DNA of 26,241 bases from positions 1 through 26,241 of the forward strand of contig JAAEEW010000026.1 in assembly GCA_013415595.1 (NCBI GenBank), in the 5' to 3' direction. Numbering within the stretch: the first letter of the stretch is position 1; each line of letters opens with the position of its first letter. Of this stretch, positions 7,661 through 14,676 are shown piece by piece. This DNA comes from Methanosarcinales archaeon. Its GTDB lineage: Archaea > Halobacteriota > Methanosarcinia > Methanotrichales > Methanotrichaceae. The notes under the pieces are model-generated. The model was not told the DNA's origin, searched no databases, and saw only the letters and a list, made by a program, of their open reading frames with translations. A program made the position numbers and the translations under genes.

Positions 7661-7714
7661 ATGACTATGAATAGAATTTGCGGGGCCTGGCGGCTGCGAT
7701 GGAGATCGATGTGA
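7661..7714 (+). CDS. Possible 17-codon leader peptide
   Basis: ATG at 7661 opens a 17-codon frame, MTMNRICGAWRLRWRSM, with three Trp and four Arg. It is preceded by GGAGG (7647-7650 region) and GGTGG (7655-7659), the strongest ribosome-binding sequence in this intergenic space. Its TGA (7712-7714) shares one base with the ATG (7714) of the next gene, the TGATG arrangement typical of translational coupling. It could instead be the true start of that gene with an indel, or chance. Confidence 0.35.
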   Translation: MTMNRICGAWRLRWRSM

Positions 7715-8595
7715 TGGAGATCGAGGCCTGCCAGGAGAGCTGCATCTGCGATTTTACGTTTGACTTTTACTGGCAGCATCAGGGCTCCCGCCTGGACCCG
7801 GAGGCAAAGGTCGGCGGCCAGAGCTATCAGGCGCTGGTGGAGGCCCTCCGCCGGGGGGAGACGGTGCACATCAAGGGGGATGCAGGCGGCCGTCTGGGAT
7901 CGAGCCTGGGGGTGGACCTGGTCAGGTTTGGCGGCAGCGGCGGGCCCCTGGAGGTGGGAAGCGTCGTGGTGGACGGCGATGTGGGCAGTAGGATGGGCAT
8001 ATCCATGCTCCGGGGGTCCATCTACATCAGCGGCCAGGCAGAGCTCCCCCTGGGAAACGTGGTGGAGGTGGATAGCGACCGCTCCGGGTACCGCCGGTTC
8101 GTCTCCGTCACCGAGGCCCTGGAGCGTCAGATGGAGGTCCAGGCCCCCAACTGCATGGGCGAGGGGGGGCTGGACCTGGCGGACGGGCTCTTGCGGGAGA
8201 CGGTGGGGGCGCGCTGTCCGGTGGATCGGCGGATCAGAGTGGATGGCCCGGCCGGCATGAGCGCCGGGATCCTGATGAGCGCCGGCCTGCTGCAGGTGGA
8301 GGGCAGCAGCGGCCGCAACACCGGCGTCCTCCTGCGTGGGGGACGAGTGGCGGTGCAGGGGGATTGCGGGGACTTCACCGGCACGGAGATGCGCTCCGGA
8401 GAGATCTTCGTCAAAGGCAGCGCCGGCAGCTTTGCCTGCGCCCGGATGAAGGGCGGATCGGTCTATGCCCGGGGTGGAAAGCCCGTGCCTCCGGCCAGGG
8501 AGAGCAGGGTGAGCCCGGAGGAGCAGAGGACTCTGGCAAAGGCCCTGGGGCTGAATCCTCTGCACGCCATGATGTACAGGAAGTTCAGCCTTTGA
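7714..8595 (+). CDS. FwdC/GltB-type GXGXG beta-helix protein
   Basis: 293-residue protein with the Gly-rich right-handed beta-helix repeat found in formylmethanofuran dehydrogenase subunit C and the glutamate synthase C-terminal domain. Repeats are at about 53-66 (IKGDAGGRLGSSLG), 86-107, 176-197, 198-216, 217-235 and 236-255. It lacks the N-terminal segment I associate with true FwdC, carries three Cys near its start (C6, C10, C12), and has no other fwd/fmd subunit beside it. I therefore call it a stand-alone paralogue rather than FwdC. Possible starts are TTG 7678, ATG 7699 and ATG 7714; the last is preferred for GGAGATC 6 nt upstream and overlap with the leader frame. The family acts as a structural scaffold between active sites; its role here is unknown. 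Confidence 0.78.
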   Translation: MEIEACQESCICDFTFDFYWQHQGSRLDPEAKVGGQSYQALVEALRRGETVHIKGDAGGRLGSSLGVDLVRFGGSGGPLEVGSVVVDGDVGSRMGISMLRGSIYISGQAELPLGNVVEVDSDRSGYRRFVSVTEALERQMEVQAPNCMGEGGLDLADGLLRETVGARCPVDRRIRVDGPAGMSAGILMSAGLLQVEGSSGRNTGVLLRGGRVAVQGDCGDFTGTEMRSGEIFVKGSAGSFACARMKGGSVYARGGKPVPPARESRVSPEEQRTLAKALGLNPLHAMMYRKFSL

Positions 8596-8713
8596 TCGGG
8601 CTGGCGATCCCTGGCTGAACTTCTGCAGGCAGCGGAATTGAAGATCAGATAATCAGATGAAGGCCATCCCGGGTAGAGACGCTGAGACGAAAAGTGGATC
8701 TGATAGAATTCCG

Positions 8714-8740
8714 AGGGGGGGCTGAATTTGCCCCCTTCAG
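8714..8740. terminator. Hairpin between convergent genes
   Basis: AGGGGG (8714-8719) pairs with CCCCCT (8731-8736) around an 11-nt loop. A competing CTGAA (8722-8726)/TTCAG (8736-8740) pairing is also possible. It lies between the convergent FwdC-like (+) and CetZ-like (-) genes, with TTTT at 8744-8747 on the plus side, and may terminate transcripts from both directions. Confidence 0.5.
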
Positions 8741-8765
8741 CAGTTTTCAGGAATCAATTTAAATC

Positions 8766-9872
8766 TCAGTAGACCTCTTCCAGGTCGTTTATGTGCTCGA
8801 AGGCGTCGTTGAGCTCGTGCCTGGCCCGGTCTTTCTTGTCCCGTTCTTCCTTGATGGCCCACTTGGCCTTCTCGTAGAGCTCGATTACTCCCGGGACCTT
8901 CTCCAGGGAGACCACGGACAGGACTTTAGGTGCGCCCTTCTTGACCACAATTCCCTTGAAGACGTGGCCTATGCTCTCGGACAGGGACTCGATCTCCTTG
9001 GTTATCTCGTCCACGTCCAGATACTCTCTGCCGCCCTGGATGACTATCATGGCCCGGGCCGCCTCTCCGTCCTCCACGTTGGCCGGATAGAGCAGGCCCA
9101 CCTCCTTCAGGCTGTTCTTGATGGCCGACCTCACCGACGGGCTCTTGCGATCGGCCTGGTAAAAGCCCATGGTTCCCATCTTGAGGCCGCCGTTCATGAC
9201 CGTCTTGAAGTCGCCGAGGTCGGTAACCGAGAGCATCTCGCTGTCCAGGGATTCCATCAGGAAGAGTGTCCTCTGGGCGACCATGGTGTTGACCTTGTCG
9301 TAGGCGGAGGCGATGTCCCCGGTGCAGCGCTTGAGGTACTGGTTGTCCACCAGAATCATGCCGTCTGCGTCCACCTCCATCAGCTCCCGCAGGCAAAAGG
9401 CGGTGTTCTGAAGGTAGATGGTCCCCTCTTCCCGGAAGGGTAGGACGGCGATGGGGACGATGGTCATGTTCTTGTAGCGGGATTTGAGCTCGTGAATCAT
9501 GAGCGGGGAAAAAGATGAGCCGGTTCCGCCGGAGACCGAGGTTATGACGAAGGCCACGTCGAAGTCTCCTCTCTTCTCCACCTCCTCCATGATCATCTCC
9601 CGGTTCTCCCAGAAGCCCTGCTTGCCTTTGTTCCGGTTGGCCCCTACACCGTGGAGGTTGGGAACGTGAAGCCTGTCTTTGGCTGCGGTGAACTTCAACT
9701 CCTTGAGGTCGTTGACCGCGGTGTTGATAGCAATGGTCTCAACGCGGCTTGGAAATTTCTGTCTGGAGTAATACTTGGAGAGCCTGGAGTTGCCTCCAAA
9801 GGCCTGCCTATTTACGGCATCCAGAATACGGTTTCCGCATTGGCCCACACCTAGCATGAGTACATTCAGCAT
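8766..9872 (-). CDS. Tubulin/FtsZ superfamily protein, CetZ-like
   Basis: 368-residue GTPase of the tubulin/FtsZ superfamily. It begins MLNVLMLGVGQCGNRI (T1 nucleotide loop, residues 8-15) and has the phosphate-binding T4 loop SVSGGTGSS (112-120), which ends in Ser where FtsZ and tubulin have Gly. A T7 catalytic loop VTDLGDF (216-222) keeps the two aspartates (D218, D221) needed for GTP hydrolysis across subunits. The C-terminal tail (341-368) is highly charged, KEERDKKDR then acidic, and could be a partner-binding tail. The QCGNRI form is closer to CetZ/tubulin than to cell-division FtsZ (usually GVGGAGxN). CetZ proteins act in archaeal cell shape; whether this one does is not shown. It is monocistronic by spacing. 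Confidence 0.88.
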   Translation of the reverse strand: MLNVLMLGVGQCGNRILDAVNRQAFGGNSRLSKYYSRQKFPSRVETIAINTAVNDLKELKFTAAKDRLHVPNLHGVGANRNKGKQGFWENREMIMEEVEKRGDFDVAFVITSVSGGTGSSFSPLMIHELKSRYKNMTIVPIAVLPFREEGTIYLQNTAFCLRELMEVDADGMILVDNQYLKRCTGDIASAYDKVNTMVAQRTLFLMESLDSEMLSVTDLGDFKTVMNGGLKMGTMGFYQADRKSPSVRSAIKNSLKEVGLLYPANVEDGEAARAMIVIQGGREYLDVDEITKEIESLSESIGHVFKGIVVKKGAPKVLSVVSLEKVPGVIELYEKAKWAIKEERDKKDRARHELNDAFEHINDLEEVY

Positions 9873-9967
9873 GATCTCAAACCTTTATTTAGGGCCGGCT
9901 TTCATCCCCCACTTCCTTAGTCCGTCCCTCTGACGGAAAACTGGAACTCGACCCCATCCTGCATCTC

Positions 9968-11131
9968 TCAATACTTGTATTCTTTATATCGCTTGTATAA
10001 CCATAATGCTATGATCGCTACTGGTACAATCAGTATGTAATACAGGTATTTATACTCTCGTTCAAGCACCAAAACGCTACCTGTAGCCTCGCTGAATGCC
10101 AGGGAGTCAGCGCCTTCATAGTTGGCTTTCAGGGTTATGCTGTAGTTGCTGCTCCTGGTTCCTCTGATCTCGCTGCTGTAGCTCTGCTTTCCCCCGGCCG
10201 GTATCTCGAAGAAGGTGCGTTCCAGGCCGCTCACGTCCAGGCCCTCCTGAGGCCTCACGGCGGAGCTGATCTCCACCCGGGTGGCAGAGACCTGCCCGGT
10301 GTTGCTCACGGTGATGTTTACCGTTCCCGGCTCTCCGAACTTCAACTGGGGCGGTGTCTCGATTCGCAGCTCCAGCTTGGGCCTCTTCCTGGGGGCGATG
10401 CTGACCTCGAAGGGCTCCGAGTTGTTTGATTTTATATTATCATTAGAATCGGAATATCGGACCTCGATGGGAGGAATCCTCACCGGGCCCTCCTTGACCG
10501 CGCTGATCACATATACTGAGACGTCGGTCTCCCCGGGATCCAGCTGGCTCTTGATCTTGGGCGGGTATCCGGCCAGGTAGACGAACTCGGACAGGGGCGG
10601 CTGGTCGCTGACCTGGATGTTTCTGGCCGTGTCCAGGCCCTGGTTCTTCACGGTCACCGTGACCTTGACCTCGTCGCCCACGTTGATGTTCCTGTTCTCG
10701 AAGCTCTTGCTGATGGTGAGGTCCGGCAGGGCCCGGGTGGGCCGGATGAGGTCTGAAGCCCTCTTCCGAGCGGTGCCCATGTTCTCCGGGTACTCCAGAC
10801 GGAGCTTGGCCGATTCTTCGTCGAAGATGTCGATGACGGTGACGGTTATTCCGCCGTCCCCGGCCCCGCCGGCGAACTGGTTGGCGCTGTTCTCCAGAAG
10901 GACCCGCTGCTCATCGAAATCCCCGTCGCTCCTGGAGACCCTGACCAGGACCAGGCCGTCACGGATCGATTGTACATCCACCATCTCGATGCGGAACTTG
11001 CCTATATCCACCCGATCTCCGGTGCTCAGGGAGAACTCGTCGAACCTCGTGCCTCCTTCCTCTGCCCAGGCAACCTGCACAATCAAGGCCAGAAGAAGCG
11101 CTGTCAGAATTGCCCGATAGATCAAACGCAT
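9968..11131 (-). CDS. Membrane-anchored surface protein with CARDB/DUF11-type repeats
   Basis: 387 residues: Sec signal peptide (1-23, ending QVAWA), an N-terminal beta-rich domain (about 24-130), two Ig-like domains, a C-terminal transmembrane helix (about 358-378) and a basic cytoplasmic tail KRYKEYKY. The first Ig-like domain (about 135-245) starts PDLTISKSFENRNINVGDEV and the second (about 253-350) contains FGEPGTVNITVSNTG; both fit the COG1361/CARDB/DUF11 type found in archaeal S-layer-associated proteins. Topology puts most of the chain outside the cell. N-X-S/T sequons (for example NIT, NYS) are possible glycosylation sites. A ribosome-binding AGGTGA precedes the ATG at 11131 and a TATA-like GTTTATAC lies near 11171. 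Role: probably cell-envelope structure or adhesion. Confidence 0.82.
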   Translation of the reverse strand: MRLIYRAILTALLLALIVQVAWAEEGGTRFDEFSLSTGDRVDIGKFRIEMVDVQSIRDGLVLVRVSRSDGDFDEQRVLLENSANQFAGGAGDGGITVTVIDIFDEESAKLRLEYPENMGTARKRASDLIRPTRALPDLTISKSFENRNINVGDEVKVTVTVKNQGLDTARNIQVSDQPPLSEFVYLAGYPPKIKSQLDPGETDVSVYVISAVKEGPVRIPPIEVRYSDSNDNIKSNNSEPFEVSIAPRKRPKLELRIETPPQLKFGEPGTVNITVSNTGQVSATRVEISSAVRPQEGLDVSGLERTFFEIPAGGKQSYSSEIRGTRSSNYSITLKANYEGADSLAFSEATGSVLVLEREYKYLYYILIVPVAIIALWLYKRYKEYKY

Positions 11132-11230
11132 GCCTGTTCACCTGGTCTGATGGGGATGGGGCCCCTTCACGTATAAACTTTTTTAAATTCGATTTCGTTC
11201 ATATAATCAGCCTGATCATCTTCTGCCCCA

Positions 11231-12046
11231 TCACTCCGCCATCTCCAGGCTGAAGTCGATCCACCGGGCTTCCCTGGTCAGGGCTCCCAGGGAGACCACG
11301 TCCACCCCGGTGGTGGCGAACTGGCCTACGTTTTGAGGGGTTATTCCTCCCGAGGCCTCCAGGATGACCCGGTCTCGCAGGCCCATTATGGTCAGACGCT
11401 CCACCCCGGCCCGGATCTCGGAGGGGGGCATGTTGTCGAACATTATGATGTCCACCCCCAGCTCTGCCGCCCTGGTCATCTGATCCAGGTCCTCCACCTC
11501 CACCTCTATGCGCTTGGTGAAGCTGGCGGCCTTCTTGGCACTGGCAATGGCCTGCTCCAGGCCCAGGAGCTTTATGTGGTTGTCCTTGATCATCAGGGCC
11601 CCGGAGAGGTTGTAGCGGTGGGGGTCTCCGCCCCCTGCCATCACCGCCCGCTTCTCGTAGAACCGAAAGCCTGGAGTGGTCTTCCTGGTGCAGGCGACCT
11701 TTGTCCCCCCGGCTTTGAGGGCGCACTCCCGGGTGATGGAGGTAATCCCACTCATGCGGGAGAGGATGTTGAGGACCAGCCGCTCGCCCCGCAGTATCTG
11801 TCTGGCGCTTCCCCTGATGGACATGACCACCGCTCCGGCGGGGACGAACTCCCCCTCGTCGAAGAGGGCTTCGTGGGCCAGGTGAAGGTAATCCAGAATC
11901 CGGGCCGCCTCCATAAGGCCGGATATCGCGCATTCCTCCCTGGCCAGGATGTAGGCCTGGGCCTCGACCTCCGGGACGATCCGGTTCGAGTCGTCCCACT
12001 CACCCAGGTCCTCGGCCAGGAACCTCTCCACATCAGATTGAAGCAT
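11231..12046 (-). CDS. nadC: Nicotinate-nucleotide pyrophosphorylase (quinolinate phosphoribosyltransferase)
   Basis: 271-residue cytosolic enzyme that condenses quinolinate with PRPP, releasing CO2 and PPi, to give nicotinate mononucleotide in de novo NAD synthesis. Family signatures include ERLVLNILSRMSGI, TRKTTPGFRFYEKRAV, GGGDPHRYNLSGALMIKDNH, the metal/PRPP segment IEVEVED, IIMFDNM and EASGGI. The frame continues upstream through nadX, but that part is its antisense shadow. The ATG at 12046 gives the usual length and N-terminus (MLQSDVERFLAEDLG). A TATAAAT element (minus strand, about 12074-12080) lies about 26 bp upstream, so the mRNA is probably leaderless. It diverges from nadX, which supplies an earlier step of the same pathway; quinolinate synthase nadA is not in the window. 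Confidence 0.95.
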   Translation of the reverse strand: MLQSDVERFLAEDLGEWDDSNRIVPEVEAQAYILAREECAISGLMEAARILDYLHLAHEALFDEGEFVPAGAVVMSIRGSARQILRGERLVLNILSRMSGITSITRECALKAGGTKVACTRKTTPGFRFYEKRAVMAGGGDPHRYNLSGALMIKDNHIKLLGLEQAIASAKKAASFTKRIEVEVEDLDQMTRAAELGVDIIMFDNMPPSEIRAGVERLTIMGLRDRVILEASGGITPQNVGQFATTGVDVVSLGALTREARWIDFSLEMAE

Positions 12047-12086
12047 ACCGCAAAAGATTTCTTCTCCAATCGATTTATAACCACCG
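12047..12086. promoter_or_regulatory. Divergent nadC/nadX promoter
   Basis: Only 40 bp separate the two divergent starts. A single strong TATA-like element (TTTATAA at about 12074-12080) is correctly placed, about 26 bp, for leaderless nadC on the minus strand. No equally good element is seen for nadX, whose promoter must lie inside the nadC 5' end or share this box. The layout would allow joint control of both genes. Confidence 0.5.
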
Positions 12087-12896
12087 ATGGTTTTTAGAAT
12101 CGGGCTCGTGGGGTGCGGTGCCATCGGCATGGAGATAGCCAGAGCACTGGACTGTGGCCAGGTCCCGGCCCGGCTGGCGGCCGTCTCCGACCGCAACCAG
12201 GAGCGGGCCAGGACTCTGATCGCCGGACTGCAGGACAGGCCGCCTATGTTGGCCCTGGATGAGCTGGTGGAGCATTCCGACCTGGTGGTGGAGGCGGCAA
12301 GCCAGGGCGCGGTCCTGGAGGTGGCCCGGGCAGCGCTCTCCCGGGGCCGGGACCTGATGATCATGTCGGTGGGGGCCCTCATGGACCCGGATCTCTTGCA
12401 GACGGTTCAGGACCTGGCAGAGGAGCATGGCTGCAAGGTCTACTTGCCCTCCGGGGCCATCTCCGGCCTGGACGGCCTGAAGTCGGCGGGGGTGGGAGAG
12501 ATCAGGAAGGTGAGCCTGACCACCACCAAGAATCCGGCCGGACTGGAGGGCGCGCCCTACATCCTGGAAAAGGGAATCGACCTCCAGTCGCTGAAGGAGC
12601 CCACCCTGATCTTCGAGGGACCGGCCCGGGAGGCGGTGCGGGCCTTTCCGGCCAACGTGAACGTGGCCGCCACCCTCAGCCTGGCCTACGGCGGCCAGGT
12701 GGAGGTGCGAATCGTGGCCGATCCCCGGATAAAGGTCAACAGGCACGAGATCCTGGTGGAGGGCGATTTCGGATGCATCTCCACCCGGGTGGAAAACGTT
12801 CCCTCTCCCAGAAATCCCCGCACCAGCTTCCTGGCGGCCCTGTCGGCCATCGCCACGCTGCAGTCCATCGTCTCTCCCATCAAGATTGGGACCTGA
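12087..12896 (+). CDS. nadX: L-aspartate dehydrogenase
   Basis: 269-residue NAD(P)-dependent enzyme that oxidises L-aspartate to iminoaspartate, replacing the flavoenzyme NadB in many archaea and anaerobes. The N-terminal Rossmann motif is GLVGCGAIG (residues 6-14). Other family segments are DLVVEAASQGAV, MIMSVGALMD, YLPSGAISGLDGLKSA, the catalytic-domain AFPANVNVAATLSLA, and a C-terminal GDFGCISTRVENVPSPRNPRTS. Length matches the family. The start is the ATG at 12087; no ribosome-binding site is seen. Iminoaspartate would go to NadA and then to the divergently encoded NadC, so the pair serves one pathway. Alternative members of the fold (homoserine dehydrogenase-like) are unlikely given the NPRTS segment. 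Confidence 0.94.
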   Translation: MVFRIGLVGCGAIGMEIARALDCGQVPARLAAVSDRNQERARTLIAGLQDRPPMLALDELVEHSDLVVEAASQGAVLEVARAALSRGRDLMIMSVGALMDPDLLQTVQDLAEEHGCKVYLPSGAISGLDGLKSAGVGEIRKVSLTTTKNPAGLEGAPYILEKGIDLQSLKEPTLIFEGPAREAVRAFPANVNVAATLSLAYGGQVEVRIVADPRIKVNRHEILVEGDFGCISTRVENVPSPRNPRTSFLAALSAIATLQSIVSPIKIGT

Positions 12897-12903
12897 GGCC
12901 ACA

Positions 12904-12922
12904 GGCCATGGATCTCATGGCC
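12904..12922 (+). terminator. Hairpin immediately after nadX
   Basis: A perfect 7-bp inverted repeat GGCCATG (12904-12910)/CATGGCC (12916-12922) with a 5-nt loop starts 8 bp after the nadX stop. No T-tract follows, so it may protect the transcript 3' end rather than terminate by itself. Confidence 0.4.
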
Positions 12923-13016
12923 CCTCCGCCTGGATGGAAGCCCGGGACCTGAAATCCGGTGTGTCACCGTGTCTTGCTGGGCCTGCAAGTCCTCCATCTT
13001 CTCCAAAATCTTCTGC

Positions 13017-13032
13017 AAAAAAAGGCGGCCTT
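13017..13032 (-). terminator. T-tract downstream of the NosD-like gene
   Basis: On the minus strand a GC-rich GGCCGCC is followed by T7 (complement of A7 at 13017-13023), about 120 nt past the stop of the NosD-like gene. This is a plausible terminator of the purH-nosD transcript. The rest of 12923-13150 is GC-rich spacer with no gene I can support. Confidence 0.4.
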
Positions 13033-13150
13033 GAGAATGGCTTTTGATTTTGGGCCGGAGAGGCCCCGGTGGCCTCTGGACCAGGCGGTCCGGTCTCTTT
13101 GGCGGATGCCCAAAAGGCCGTTTGCACCCGGCGCCACCAACGCCATAACC

Positions 13151-14668
13151 CTAAATGTCCGGGGTGTAGGGCGGGCGCTCCACCACCGGAGAGTCCTGGA
13201 ACCTGGGCGGCGAGCGGGGGCGGGAGTCCCTTATCACGAACCCGCCGTTCTCGATCCTCACCGGCAGATCGTTTCTCTGGTCGTAGCTGGCGTACCTGGC
13301 CAGGTCGGCCCACAGCACGGCCACGTCCGGCTCCCATCCGCCGTAGGGCCTGATCAGGGGCCGGCTGTCGGCAGCCTCGCCGCTCCCCTTGGTGATCACG
13401 TAGGGCTGATCCCCTATTCCGTCGCCGTCCAGGTCCGATCCTCTGTAATCGCTGTAGTAGTTGCCGACGCTGGCGTTCCAGAAGTTGTGGGTCTGGTTGT
13501 CGTAGCCGCTGACGGTGTTTCCCACCAGGTTGTTGCTGTAGATCAGGTTGTTGTAGTTCTTGTCCAGCCGGATGCCGTTGGTGTTCCGGGAGATGTTGTT
13601 GCCCCACACCACGTTGAAGGCGCAGTTCCTGGTCAGCTCTATGCCGTTCAGGCTCCCTTCTGCCCGGTTCTTCAGGACCAGGTTGTAGCTGCTGTTCTCC
13701 TGCAGGCTGATGCCCACCCCGAAGCCGGTGATGATCTCGCTCCTGGAGTTGTCGTCGGCCAGGTTGTCGATGACGGTGTTGTTGTGGGATTCGGAGATCA
13801 CCATGCCGTAATAGTTCTGGCTCACGGTGCTGGTCCTGATCAGGCTCTGGTTGGTCCTCCACAGAAAGATGCCCATGTTGTTCTCCCGGAGAACGCTGTC
13901 CTCCACCAGGCAGTCCTGGGAGTCCTTGAGCATGAATCCGGCGTGGGTGGTGTTCTGGACCTGGCAGCCGGAGATGTTGATCCCCCTGGCCCCCTCGGCC
14001 CACAGGCCGTACTTGGTGGACCTGAGGAAGGTGCAGCCGTCCACCTGGCAGTCCGAGCACTGCCCCAGGCTGGCTCCGGTGCCGCAGGTATCAAATGTGC
14101 ATCCCTGGAGGTCGATCTCGCTGCATCCCCGGGCCAGCACCCCCACCTCCGCACCCTTCACCGTGACCCCGGATAAGGTCACCCCGTTAGATTTGATCAG
14201 GATGGCGGCATTGGGAAGGTTGAGTTCCAGGGCCCCAGGGCCCAGTGCGCTGCTCTCCACCGTCCTTCCCGTGGGCTGGAACCGCTCCATGTAGTAGTCG
14301 AACTTGGCGGTGGGATTCCTGGGTGTGCCAAGGATGCTCAGGCCGGTGATGTTCACCCCGCTGGAGAGAATGGTCACCGCCGGCTCCTGAATGCCCACCT
14401 CGATGTACGCCCCGCCGGCCAGGATGGTAAGAGGCCTGTCCACGGAGAATGAGCTGTACCTGCCTGCAGGCACGACTACGGTATCCCCGGGGGCCGCTCC
14501 ATTGACCGCAGCCTGCAGGTCGGCCCCGGCCTGGATCACCGCGCCGGAGGATGAGCCGCACAGGCAGAGGGCCAGCAGAAGGAGCGCGGCCAGGGAGAGG
14601 CACAGGATGCCGCTACGCTGACCGCCGGGCTGGCTGGAACGGGCGGATGGGCGGCGTGGACTGTACAT
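13151..14668 (-). CDS. NosD-like secreted parallel beta-helix protein
   Basis: About 505 residues. A long basic n-region with RR is followed by a hydrophobic stretch (LSLAALLLLALCLCG, about residues 25-39), then an exported right-handed beta-helix built of imperfect 22-24 residue repeats. The NosD/periplasmic copper-binding (DUF1565-type) start VIQAGADLQAAVNGAAPGDT is typical, and the repeats include ISGCQVQNTTHAGF, LRENNMGIFLW, VSQNYYGMVIS, LKNRAEGSLNGIEL, ISRNTNGIRL and NNLVGNTVSGYDNQ, ending with the GNYYSDY...DGDGIGDQPY block common in archaeal members. The ATG at 14668 is preferred over 14674 because GAGG lies 6 nt upstream. It begins about 10 bp after purH, so the two are probably cotranscribed. 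Likely a cell-surface sugar- or protein-binding protein; unrelated to nitrous oxide here. Confidence 0.85.
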   Translation of the reverse strand: MYSPRRPSARSSQPGGQRSGILCLSLAALLLLALCLCGSSSGAVIQAGADLQAAVNGAAPGDTVVVPAGRYSSFSVDRPLTILAGGAYIEVGIQEPAVTILSSGVNITGLSILGTPRNPTAKFDYYMERFQPTGRTVESSALGPGALELNLPNAAILIKSNGVTLSGVTVKGAEVGVLARGCSEIDLQGCTFDTCGTGASLGQCSDCQVDGCTFLRSTKYGLWAEGARGINISGCQVQNTTHAGFMLKDSQDCLVEDSVLRENNMGIFLWRTNQSLIRTSTVSQNYYGMVISESHNNTVIDNLADDNSRSEIITGFGVGISLQENSSYNLVLKNRAEGSLNGIELTRNCAFNVVWGNNISRNTNGIRLDKNYNNLIYSNNLVGNTVSGYDNQTHNFWNASVGNYYSDYRGSDLDGDGIGDQPYVITKGSGEAADSRPLIRPYGGWEPDVAVLWADLARYASYDQRNDLPVRIENGGFVIRDSRPRSPPRFQDSPVVERPPYTPDI

Positions 14669-14676
14669 CAGCATCC

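Noticed and set aside
12047..12382. 112-codon upstream extension of NadC
   Set aside because: It is the antisense of nadX, with Ser/Arg/Thr-rich composition and no family match.
12915..14176. Long open frames on both strands across the NosD-like gene
   Set aside because: Shadows produced by GC-rich codon use; the beta-helix frame is the only one with recognisable repeats and a signal peptide.
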